Part shown: positions 1 through 6,006 of the stretch, one piece after another
Numbering within the stretch: position 1 is the first letter of the stretch
Layout of the letters: each line of letters opens with the position of its first letter
Source: Acidobacteriota bacterium
GTDB taxonomy: Bacteria; Acidobacteriota; Holophagae; Thermotomaculales; Thermotomaculaceae
NCBI GenBank assembly: GCA_013152385.1
Contig: JAADGL010000030.1
Span: forward strand, 1-64,000
DNA: 64,000 nt
Direction of reading: 5' to 3'
Translations under genes and position numbers: made by a program
The notes under the pieces: generated by a model
Told to the model about the DNA's origin: nothing
Databases searched by the model: none
The model's input: the letters and a program-made list of their open reading frames with translations, nothing else

Positions 1-138
1 CTCATTCAGTAAACCGTCAACCTTTATTGTCGTGTCAATAAAGGGAATTTTCCATTGCGGGACCGCTTCTTTTCCATACACGCTCACACAAAGAAGAATT
101 ACCCACCCGAAAATTACAAGAACGGTCCGTTTTTTCAT
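1..138 (-). CDS. Secreted CBM9-like protein, N-terminal part (runs off window)
   Basis: The minus strand reads open for 46 codons from an ATG at 138 to the window edge. A strong AGGAGG ribosome binding site lies about 10 bases upstream. Residues 1-22 (Lys-Lys-Arg, then a hydrophobic stretch ending near VYG) look like a signal peptide. The last visible residues, IKVDGLLNE, match the start of carbohydrate-binding-module-9-like domains, where an 'I-x-VDG-x-LxE' strand is typical. Proteins of that family are secreted or outer-membrane associated and often carry a C-terminal barrel (DUF5916). Everything past residue 46 is outside the window, so the class is a hint from one short motif. Confidence 0.5.
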   Translation of the reverse strand, partial: MKKRTVLVIFGWVILLCVSVYGKEAVPQWKIPFIDTTIKVDGLLNE

Positions 139-537
139 TTAACCTTCACCTCCTGTCAACAAAAACTGATTGACACTATCCATTTTTACTTTACCGGTTT
201 CTTTACTTTTCCCCTTCTTTGTTTAAATGTTAACTTTGTGGCATGAACACGAAAAAGCTTTCCTGCAATTGCATACAGGCCAGCAGCCATTCGTGGAATC
301 CACCATTTCTCCGGACATCAGCACATTCGATACGGAATCACAAATCCAATCCATTTATTACTTCCGCCTCTCTTGATAAAAAAGTTTTGTTTTTCATATT
401 TCATCTTCTTAAAGCTTTTTTAGATTCGTCCAAATCTGATATTTTTAAAGTAGCACGATTTGATATATTGAAAAAGGGGGGAATTTGTTCGATTCTTTTG
501 AAAGGATATCTTTCATAACCCACTCTTTCTGATGATG
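139..537. other. Intergenic stretch without a confident gene
   Basis: This stretch lies between the partial CBM9-like gene and the end of the AraC pseudogene. Its right part (from 420) is copy 1 of the long direct repeat. The left part contains only short open frames, including a cysteine-rich 43-codon one listed separately. No convincing promoter or terminator was found, apart from the ribosome binding site at 149-154 for the partial gene on the minus strand. Confidence 0.5.
223..354 (-). CDS. Possible 43-residue cysteine-rich peptide
   Basis: A minus-strand open frame runs from ATG (354) to TAA (223-225). It has a purine-rich GAGAGGCGGAAG about 6-8 bases upstream that could act as a ribosome binding site. 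The peptide has six cysteines, at 5, 24, 28, 30, 36 and 38, five of them in the last 20 residues (NGCWPVCNC, then SCSCHK). It lies just downstream of repeat copy 1, the same relative place that the cysteine-rich secreted protein has beside copy 2. It has no signal peptide and no recognised leader motif. A chance open frame is quite possible, so this is a suggestion rather than a gene call. Confidence 0.22.
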   Translation of the reverse strand: MDWICDSVSNVLMSGEMVDSTNGCWPVCNCRKAFSCSCHKVNI

Positions 538-655
538 TTACCGCCTTTCAGACACATTCACAGGGGAATGTTTTGTTCGATTGGGCAGCTCAGAGGGGCA
601 GAAGCCGAACGCCTCTTTGAATATCTTACGAAATTCTTTTGAACTGGAAAAACCA
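420..655 (+). repeat. Long direct repeat, copy 1 (AraC 3' end plus downstream DNA)
   Basis: This segment is nearly identical to 2986-3222. It covers the last ~118 bases of the AraC pseudogene (stop at 538) and ~118 bases beyond it. Within the coding part I count only about three or four differences by eye. Past 655 the similarity falls sharply, to protein-level resemblance only. Such a sharp edge suggests recent duplication or gene conversion rather than slow divergence of two paralogues. Confidence 0.85.
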
Positions 656-936
656 AGATAACCTGAGATATCTCCAATAGTTATATTGATATCTTCCCCG
701 GCCAGATGTCTCATTGCCCGACTCGGCTTTTCCGCTAAAATCAACTGATGGGGCGTTTTTCCGACAGATTGTTTCACGAGCATACTGAAATGGCATCAGC
801 TGTACCCCATATTCCCGGCCAAAGTTTGCACTGTCGAATTCCTTAGTTGTTTCGCATCCAAATTTTTCAAAACATCATGTAAGCGGTTTTGAAAACGTGT
901 CTCAGTCTCAGTGAATATCTTATTGTTTTTCATCAT
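538..936 (-). pseudogene. AraC-family regulator, broken copy
   Basis: The minus strand from ATG at 936 encodes the counterpart of the C-terminal half of the intact regulator at 3105-3782, starting at its TETET segment. The frame is stopped by TGA at 796-798, after MGYS. The intact paralogue has arginine there, so one CGA-to-TGA change explains it. After the stop the frame runs on without a shift to the second helix-turn-helix (GFSSSKEFRKIFKEAFGF) and ends at 538. The N-terminal ~110 residues of the paralogue are missing. An internal ATG at 783 could still yield an 81-residue fragment with one helix-turn-helix, but it has no clear ribosome binding site. Confidence 0.75.
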
Positions 937-966
937 CCATCTAATATCCGGCACTCCTCGGCACAG

Positions 967-1545
967 TTACGTCAGATCTTTTTTCAGCCAACGGAGATAG
1001 AGCCATACCGCCAATAGTGTCAATAATCCCGAAAGCACTGTCAAAACCAATCTGGAATTGTTTGAGAGGAAAGTTGAAATTCCGTAGAATTCCAGCCTCG
1101 GAATGAACAGAAAAAGCGGTATTATCAGAAATATAGGTACATAAAAAAAGGCGATAAGGCCAGACAGTCCAAAATTCCACCAGGAAAGAAAAATCACTAT
1201 ACCATACAGCCCGCCAAACAACAGGGACAGACCCTCGACCCCACTGGCAGGTGGCAGCATAAAAACCATAAGCAGAAAGCCGGCCAGCGCCCAGCCTCCG
1301 CTGAAAGCAAAAAGCAGACCAGTTCGGCTCATTCCCATATGCAGCCAATAGACCCACCCTTCCGGCGGAGACTCTCTCTGGTGAAACAGATAAATCCTGG
1401 TACTCCATAACCCCATCCAGAGAGAGACACCCATCCAATGCAAAGAACCCGTTATGCTGTTTTGCCATCTCAAATCAAGAAAAACCAGGAACATCACCGC
1501 AAACCAGATTAAATCACTTAAAAGGAGATGCCGTGTCCACTTCAT
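967..1545 (-). CDS. ABC transporter permease, six-helix
   Basis: This 192-residue protein is almost entirely hydrophobic with about six membrane segments (near residues 7-25, 35-55, 72-92, 100-118, 120-145 and 160-180). It begins at ATG 1545, seven bases after GGGAGG. That ATG overlaps the TAA of the ATPase gene by one base (TAATG), so the two are translationally coupled. I do not recognise the family from sequence alone. Position and topology make it the membrane partner of the upstream ATPase, in a simple two-gene exporter or immunity transporter of the kind found beside bacteriocin genes. The substrate is inferred to be the cysteine-rich product of 2371-2958. Confidence 0.75.
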   Translation of the reverse strand: MKWTRHLLLSDLIWFAVMFLVFLDLRWQNSITGSLHWMGVSLWMGLWSTRIYLFHQRESPPEGWVYWLHMGMSRTGLLFAFSGGWALAGFLLMVFMLPPASGVEGLSLLFGGLYGIVIFLSWWNFGLSGLIAFFYVPIFLIIPLFLFIPRLEFYGISTFLSNNSRLVLTVLSGLLTLLAVWLYLRWLKKDLT

Positions 1546-2339
1546 TATTCGGCCTCCCACTTCGTCAGCAATTGGTCAAAAACTTTGTTCAAATCCATCA
1601 CCTCATCCCCTTTCCCCGGCTTTTCAATGGCACGGATAAAACCCAGATTGCCAATGTCAATTCCTGGGCCATGTGAGGATTGAACCCAGACACATTCCCT
1701 CGCGGGTTTGGATAACTGCGCCTGAATCGTTCCGTTGTAAAGAAACCAGACCTCATCGGTTACCGGATCCAGTTCCAAAAGTCCGTGAGAACTTACCAGA
1801 CACGGGATTTGGTTTTCATGGACAAAAATTTGTAACCGCTTGTACAGAAAACTACGATAACGGACATCCACATGGAGAAAGGGTTCATCGAGAATCAACA
1901 GACGGTACCGGCCCGACAATGCCAATAGCCATTGGGCGAGAATTTGCTGGCCGCCGGACATTTTTCTGAATTTCTGGTTCGTCTTCATTTGAAACTTTTT
2001 CACCAATTCTGAAAAAATGGCCACGTCCAGGCGTTTCCCATAAATGCTCCGAATGCTGAAAAGCGTTTCATTAAGAGGCAATTGTCCAATACCCACAATC
2101 CCAATATCAGGAAAGGGGATGTCGGGAACTGCACCACCGGAAGGCTGGCGCAACCGAAGAAGGGTATGAAGCAGGGTCGTCTTGCCGGCGCCATTGGGGC
2201 CGATCAGCCCTATAATCCGACCACTTTTCAACGTGCCTGTGACCGGTCCCAGATGAAAATGTCGGTAGTTCTTGCAAACCCTGTCGATAAGAACTGATGT
2301 GTCTACATTGGCTAAATCTTCCACTTTGCGTAAAGACAA
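1545..2339 (-). CDS. ABC transporter ATP-binding protein
   Basis: This 264-residue nucleotide-binding subunit powers the adjacent permease at the inner membrane. It has Walker A GPNGAGKT (47-54), a signature MSGGQQ (127-132), Walker B LLILDEP (147-153) and an H-loop SSHG (183-186). A C-terminal extension of about 60 residues follows the ATPase core. The start is TTG at 2339, supported by an AGGAGGAG ribosome binding site about 8 bases upstream. The gene sits 31 bases after the cysteine-rich secreted protein gene and overlaps the permease gene, so all three probably form one transcript. The subfamily resembles single-domain exporters of the bacitracin/antibiotic type, but no specific assignment is possible. 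Confidence 0.85.
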   Translation of the reverse strand: MSLRKVEDLANVDTSVLIDRVCKNYRHFHLGPVTGTLKSGRIIGLIGPNGAGKTTLLHTLLRLRQPSGGAVPDIPFPDIGIVGIGQLPLNETLFSIRSIYGKRLDVAIFSELVKKFQMKTNQKFRKMSGGQQILAQWLLALSGRYRLLILDEPFLHVDVRYRSFLYKRLQIFVHENQIPCLVSSHGLLELDPVTDEVWFLYNGTIQAQLSKPARECVWVQSSHGPGIDIGNLGFIRAIEKPGKGDEVMDLNKVFDQLLTKWEAE

Positions 2340-2370
2340 GACGACTCTCCTCCTCTATTTAGAAATCAAT

Positions 2371-2958
2371 TTATTGGCAGGTCTCCCATTCATTATATAG
2401 GGCCCAGCCTGCCGCTACACAACTAAAAGGGCAAAACGCACATCCGAAGGAAGAAAGGATTGCGCCGACTTCGGCCCTATCGCATGGACTCATACTCTCT
2501 GATTTGCTCTCCGCCAGCGGTTTAATCATGTCAAGCGCACCTTGTCTGACAGAATTCAAACGAATTAACTGAGATGAATTGAGTGAACTATAAAATTCCT
2601 TAACAGCCTGACTGAATGCAGTTGAGTCATAAACAAAAGACCCCGATTGAATGATATATGGAATCATGATGGGATCTTCAACACTCGAAACAATGACAAT
2701 GTTACCTGAATCTCCATTGCTGTTTAACATGGCTCTCAAGTAAGATTGATCAACTTTTATAAGAAACCCACCTGTTTTATCCATGGATAATTCAACATTG
2801 TTTCGAACATACTGAAAACCAGTGCTATTCAAATGAAAACTTACGCCAGTCTCATTGATTACCCCACCATTGTCATTGACGATTCTCGGTATTGCAAAAA
2901 CAGAACTCACTCCAAACAAAAAGAAAACAGCAAACACGACCAAGGTACCTTTTCTCAT
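2371..2958 (-). CDS. Secreted cysteine-rich protein, SDP/halocin-like precursor candidate
   Basis: A 195-residue protein from ATG 2958 has a clear signal peptide (residues 1-22, ending SSVFA). A middle region of ~130 polar residues follows. The C-terminus has five cysteines at 159, 173, 176, 180 and 194, ending CAFCPFSCVAAGWALY and then NEWETCQ. The pentapeptide CVAAG, in a hydrophobic cysteine context near the end of a ~200-residue signal-peptide precursor, recalls Bacillus SdpC, whose peptide toxin SDP contains CVAAGYLY. It also recalls cysteine-rich halocin-C8-type domains. The ABC pair directly downstream fits export or self-protection, and an AraC-type regulator lies directly upstream. 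No SdpA/SdpB homologues are seen and the cysteine-rich tail is short. A TTG eight codons upstream (2982) is an alternative start, because the GAAAGG before ATG 2958 sits very close. Confidence 0.7.
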   Translation of the reverse strand: MRKGTLVVFAVFFLFGVSSVFAIPRIVNDNGGVINETGVSFHLNSTGFQYVRNNVELSMDKTGGFLIKVDQSYLRAMLNSNGDSGNIVIVSSVEDPIMIPYIIQSGSFVYDSTAFSQAVKEFYSSLNSSQLIRLNSVRQGALDMIKPLAESKSESMSPCDRAEVGAILSSFGCAFCPFSCVAAGWALYNEWETCQ

Positions 2959-2985
2959 CCTTTCATCATCTATACATTTCAAAAT

Positions 2986-3222
2986 TTAGATTCGGCCAAA
3001 TATGATATTTTTAAAGTAGAACGATTTGGCATATTGAAAAAGGGGGGAATTTGTTCGATTTTTCTGAAAGGATGATTTTTCATAACCCACTCTTTCTGAT
3101 GACGTTACCGCCTTTCAGACACATTCACAGGGGAATGTTTTGTTCGATTGGGCAGCTCAGAGGGGCAGAAGCCGAATGCCTCTTTGAATATCTTGCGAAA
3201 TTCTTTTGAACTGGAAAAACCC
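2986..3222 (+). repeat. Long direct repeat, copy 2 (AraC 3' end plus downstream DNA)
   Basis: This is the partner of 420-655, in the same orientation about 2,567 bases away. It covers the 3' end of the intact AraC gene and the spacer up to the cysteine-rich protein gene, so the spacer probably holds that gene's promoter. The two copies bracket the peptide-transporter unit exactly. Recombination between them would delete the unit, and unequal exchange would amplify it. Confidence 0.85.
2995..3030. promoter_or_regulatory. Inverted repeat upstream of the cysteine-rich protein gene
   Basis: GCCAAAT (2995-3001) and ATTTGGC (3024-3030) form a perfect 7-bp inverted repeat with an AT-rich 22-base spacer. 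It lies 37-72 bases upstream of the secreted-protein start. On the minus strand TTCAAT and TTTAAA, 17 bases apart, overlap it and could be a weak promoter. Copy 1 of the repeat keeps a shorter form (CAAAT/ATTTG). It is a plausible operator for the neighbouring AraC-type regulator; this is inference from position and symmetry. Confidence 0.4.
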
Positions 3223-3782
3223 AGGCATTCGGATATATTTGTAATGCTCATTCCCCCGTCTTCACCGGCAAGCCGCATCATTGCCCGGCGCAATTTTTCA
3301 GTCATGATCAATTGATGCGGTGTTCTCTTTATAATTTTTTTTACGCGCACAGTAAAATGACTCCGGCTATATTCCATACGTTCGGCAAGAGAATCAACAG
3401 ATAAGCTCCGCAGTTGTTTATCACCCATATCCCTTAGCACCTTGCCCAACCTGTCCCGGAAATGACTCTCAGTCTCAGTCTCAGTTAAAATGCTAATAAT
3501 CCCTTCCACCGCCGCATCAATCATTTGAGCTCTGGTTTCAGCAGGCTCCAATTTTTCTACAATAGAATGATATAAACTCAACAGTTTCAGTGAGTCCTGC
3601 AGCTCAGTTGCTGCAATAACCATTCGAATAACTCTTTCCAATGATTTCCTGATGCTATCCGATTTATTATTAAGCGACCTTGCCAGCAAGTTACGGATTT
3701 CCCTACGAAATTCTTCTGCGGTGTCCTGTTGAAAACGAAGATAAATATATGTTACCAACACATTACTTACACTTGAATTCAA
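3105..3782 (-). CDS. AraC-family transcriptional regulator
   Basis: This is a 225-residue DNA-binding regulator. The C-terminal ~100 residues hold the two helix-turn-helix motifs of AraC proteins: a first helix pair around SLSVDSLAERMEYSRSHFTV, then the conserved SITNISECLGFSSSKEFRKI and FKEAFGFCPSEL. The first ~120 residues are helical and match no ligand-binding domain I can name. The start is TTG at 3782, six bases after AAGGAG. The gene reads toward the cysteine-rich protein and its transporter and ends 146 bases before that gene. It most likely controls that unit, perhaps through the inverted repeat in the spacer. Confidence 0.85.
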   Translation of the reverse strand: MNSSVSNVLVTYIYLRFQQDTAEEFRREIRNLLARSLNNKSDSIRKSLERVIRMVIAATELQDSLKLLSLYHSIVEKLEPAETRAQMIDAAVEGIISILTETETESHFRDRLGKVLRDMGDKQLRSLSVDSLAERMEYSRSHFTVRVKKIIKRTPHQLIMTEKLRRAMMRLAGEDGGMSITNISECLGFSSSKEFRKIFKEAFGFCPSELPNRTKHSPVNVSERR

Positions 3783-3903
3783 TTTATCTCCTTCAAAATT
3801 TATGTGTTATCCGAACTGTTTATATTACAATCCAATTATCCGCTCCTACTGTAAAATGTCAATTTTTTCCCCTTCAATGTCTCCAAACGGAAATCGGGGG
3901 AAA

Positions 3904-3930
3904 GGGCATCCGATTTGAAACCGGATGCCC
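3904..3930. other. Perfect 9-bp hairpin
   Basis: GGGCATCCG (3904-3912) pairs with CGGATGCCC (3922-3930) around a 9-base loop. Neither strand has a clear T-run directly after it. It is therefore not a textbook terminator, though on the minus strand a TTTCCCCC follows. It lies upstream of the AraC gene on that gene's strand, and just beyond the region where its promoter should be. Confidence 0.5.
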
Positions 3931-4153
3931 GCAAATAAAACAGAGGCAAACTGTTTTACGGAAAAGACCGAAACCCCTTAAGGTTATCTCTCCCGAACTC
4001 AAAGTTCACTTCTGATACATGCAACAATAATGCCAGAGCTTTTGTAAAATACGGAAACTTTTCCCTCTTATTTTTCAGCAGATTAAAAAATTGAAGAATA
4101 TATAAAACAGATAAACGGCAGAAAAAGGGCGAAAACTGTTAAATAAAGTTTAC

Positions 4154-4260
4154 ACCGGCTGTTTTCAGGGAAAGGTTTCCCGGGCATTTCCACGGGAAAT
4201 GAATCCGGGAAGGTATATATTGTTGGGATAAAGCCGGATATCGAAACCGGCTCTTTTTTT
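4154..4260 (+). ncRNA. Possible small structured RNA ending in a terminator
   Basis: The segment ends in an intrinsic-terminator hairpin, AGCCGG/CCGGCT then CTTTTTTT. The same AGCCGG (4232-4237) could instead pair with an upstream CCGGCT (4155-4160), enclosing a TTTCCCG/CGGGAAA stem (4176-4199). Two exclusive pairings of this kind are typical of attenuators or of a closed small RNA. No gene follows the terminator within 260 bases, so a free-standing small RNA would fit better than a riboswitch. I recognise no known RNA family and saw no clear promoter. Confidence 0.22.
4232..4260 (+). terminator. Rho-independent terminator
   Basis: AGCCGG (4232-4237) and CCGGCT (4247-4252) form a 6-bp GC-rich stem with a 9-base loop, followed by CTTTTTTT. 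No coding gene lies upstream on the plus strand, which is the main hint of a non-coding transcript here. Confidence 0.65.
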
Positions 4261-4281
4261 GGGTGTTGAAAAATCCATCAG

Positions 4282-4303
4282 ATGATGAATTATACAACAT
4301 CAT
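4282..4303. promoter_or_regulatory. Inverted repeat, possible activator site
   Basis: ATGATG (4282-4287) and CATCAT (4298-4303) are inverted around 10 AT-rich bases, about 135-150 bases upstream of the sigma-54 promoter. Enhancer-binding activators of sigma-54 usually bind such dyads at this distance. This is a positional inference. Confidence 0.3.
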
Positions 4304-4434
4304 ACATAACTTGCAGAGAAAACAAATAGTTAAAATGATATGTTTTTCTCAATGTAGAAAAATGCATCATTTGTATTTTATTGCGCCGTTGCCGGATTTT
4401 TTGCATCTGTAAGAAAATAAAAGGAAATCAAAAG

Positions 4435-4450
4435 TTGGCACAGGGGTTGC
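4435..4450 (+). promoter_or_regulatory. Sigma-54 promoter
   Basis: TTGGCAC (4435-4441), five bases, then TTGC (4447-4450) matches the -24/-12 consensus of RpoN promoters, including the exact GG-to-GC spacing. It lies 76 bases before the start of the small membrane protein gene on the same strand. Confidence 0.8.
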
Positions 4451-4525
4451 AATGTAATAAGAGTGTCGGGCGAAAGCCCAGGATCATTGAAATAAAAAAC
4501 GGCGAAAGCCGATAGGAGGCACAAA

Positions 4526-4738
4526 ATGGTTGCTTTGTTAGTACTTTTTACGATTGTTGGATGTCTGGTAATGGATTCCATCGTATTGGCAGTGCGTGAG
4601 CATAGAGCGGTAACGGCAGGTCAGGTAGCAACGGTTGGCAAACATGCCATGGTATTCGCACAGGACGGCGGTAAACCCGTCAAAGCCGAGAAGGACGAAG
4701 ACCGCGAAGTAAAATGGGAAGACGTATCGAAGAAGTAG
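4526..4738 (+). CDS. Small single-pass membrane protein of unknown function
   Basis: This 70-residue protein has one hydrophobic N-terminal segment (about residues 3-23) and a charged, lysine- and glutamate-rich tail ending KWEDVSKK. The start ATG follows AGGAGG by six bases. The gene stands alone between a sigma-54 promoter and a strong terminator, so it forms a one-gene transcript under RpoN control. I do not recognise the family. The N-terminus resembles the membrane anchor seen at the front of some larger cytoplasmic-facing proteins, but no further domain follows here. The tail would face the cytoplasm if the positively charged residues after the helix stay inside. Confidence 0.75.
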   Translation: MVALLVLFTIVGCLVMDSIVLAVREHRAVTAGQVATVGKHAMVFAQDGGKPVKAEKDEDREVKWEDVSKK

Positions 4739-4756
4739 AGAGACAGCAGGAAGCAG

Positions 4757-4789
4757 GCCCGGAACCCGGAAAGGTTCCGGGCTTTTTTT
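4757..4789 (+). terminator. Rho-independent terminator
   Basis: GCCCGGAACC (4757-4766) and GGTTCCGGGC (4773-4782) form a perfect 10-bp stem with a 6-base loop, followed by seven T. It ends the sigma-54-driven transcript. On the minus strand there is no T-run, so it does less for the converging nifS. Confidence 0.9.
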
Positions 4790-4824
4790 ATTTGTCTGAA
4801 AACTGTTTTGAATTGAAACCGGAT

Positions 4825-6006
4825 TTATTTCTTCCTGCCCTTCCAGAGGGGTGACATATTCCGAAGCCTTGTAACGCTACGTTCCAGCGCGTCCACTGTG
4901 TAGGCCAGATCCTCTTTTGTGGTGGATCTGCCGAGGGAGAAACGGATTGAACTGTGGGCCCGGCCGTGGTCCATCCCCATTGCCAGAAGCACGTGGGAAG
5001 GCTCAAGGGAACCGGATGAGCATGCGGAACCGGTGGATACGGCTATACCGTCAAAGTCCAGATCGTAGAGGATGGATTCCCCTTCAATAAACCGGAATGA
5101 AATGTTGCTGGTGTGGGCGGTTCTTTCGACTTTTCCCCCGTTGACATAGCTTTCCGGAATCCGGCGGAGAACTTCCGATTCAAACCAGTCCCGGAGTTTG
5201 CCGAGACGCTGCCATTCACCGTCCATGTCGGCAATGGACAGTTCCACCGCCTTACCGAGCCCGGCGATGTGCACGGTGTTTTCCGTTCCCGCCCTTAAAT
5301 TGAATTCGTGGTGCCCGCCGTGAATCAGGGGGCAGACCTTCCTTGTCTTTTTCTTGTACAGCACCCCCACCCCTTTGGGGCCGTATATTTTGTGGCCGGA
5401 AAGGGAGAGAAAATCCAGATTCAGTTCTTTTACGTTGATGGGGATTTTACCGAACGCCTGTACCGCGTCTGTATGAAATATGATGCCTTTTCCCGCAAGG
5501 AGTTCCGAGATTTCTTTTATGGGCTGAATGGCGCCGGTTTCGTTATTTGCATACATGATGGAGACCAGGGCTGTTTTATGTGAAATGAGGGATTCCAGTA
5601 TGTCCAGCCTGATGATGCCGTTTTCATCCACCGGGCAGAGATGAACGGTTTTCCCTTCCCCCTGTAAGCATTTGGCTGTATTCAGAACAGAGGGGTGCTC
5701 AATTGCGGAGATGATGACTTCATTTTTTTCGCACCCGATTTTGCAGATACTGTTGCCGCAGGTTACCCCTTTGATTACGAGGTTATTGGATTCCGAGCCG
5801 CAGCTGGTGAAGATGATTTCATCCGGTTTCGCGCCGAGGGCGTCCGCGACTGTTTTTCTGGCATTTTCAATGAGTTCATGGGCTTCCCTGCCGAAAGCAT
5901 GATGACTGGAAGCGTTGCCGAATACTTCCATGGCGGCAATCATGGCTGCCTTTACTTCCGGATGAATGGGGGTGGTGGCATTATGGTCCAGATACACCCG
6001 TTTCAT
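4825..6006 (-). CDS. nifS: Cysteine desulfurase, NifS type
   Basis: This pyridoxal-phosphate enzyme takes sulfur from cysteine for iron-sulfur cluster assembly. The 393 residues show the class-V aminotransferase fold: His104 in the EHPSV motif, Asp180 and Gln183 for the cofactor ring, Lys206 in LSGHKIYGPKG for the Schiff base, and the sulfur-carrying Cys329 in STGSACSSG. The SSG loop and the NifU-like neighbour point to a NifS/IscS enzyme rather than SufS. Its ATG overlaps the end of nifU by four bases (ATGA), so the desulfurase and its scaffold are made together. The start of the protein (VYLDHNATTP) is standard for the family, which supports the chosen start. Confidence 0.95.
   Translation of the reverse strand: MKRVYLDHNATTPIHPEVKAAMIAAMEVFGNASSHHAFGREAHELIENARKTVADALGAKPDEIIFTSCGSESNNLVIKGVTCGNSICKIGCEKNEVIISAIEHPSVLNTAKCLQGEGKTVHLCPVDENGIIRLDILESLISHKTALVSIMYANNETGAIQPIKEISELLAGKGIIFHTDAVQAFGKIPINVKELNLDFLSLSGHKIYGPKGVGVLYKKKTRKVCPLIHGGHHEFNLRAGTENTVHIAGLGKAVELSIADMDGEWQRLGKLRDWFESEVLRRIPESYVNGGKVERTAHTSNISFRFIEGESILYDLDFDGIAVSTGSACSSGSLEPSHVLLAMGMDHGRAHSSIRFSLGRSTTKEDLAYTVDALERSVTRLRNMSPLWKGRKK

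Larger units (their letters stand above)
3783..4434. other. Gene-poor intergenic region with several hairpins
   Basis: About 650 bases have no credible coding frame on either strand. They hold a perfect 9-bp hairpin (3904-3930), a stem TTTCCCG/CGGGAAA (4176-4199) and a terminator-like hairpin ending in a T-run (4232-4260). Next come an ATGATG/CATCAT inverted repeat (4282-4303) and, at the right edge, the sigma-54 promoter of the following small gene. It could hold a small RNA gene plus upstream activator sites. Confidence 0.5.

Noticed and set aside
796-798. In-frame TGA in the AraC copy as a selenocysteine or recoding site
   Set aside because: The paralogue has arginine at this place and no cysteine, TGA is used as a normal stop in neighbouring genes, and no SECIS-like stem follows.
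941-1468. Second frame overlapping the ABC permease on the same strand
   Set aside because: The permease frame is coupled to the ATPase gene and has a coherent membrane topology. The other frame has no start signal or pattern.
420-3222. Insertion sequence or transposon formed by the long repeats
   Set aside because: The repeats are direct, contain the end of a regulator gene, lack terminal inverted repeats and no transposase is encoded between them.
4378-4581. Minus-strand frame across the sigma-54 promoter
   Set aside because: It covers the promoter and the start of the well-supported 70-residue gene and lacks a ribosome binding site.
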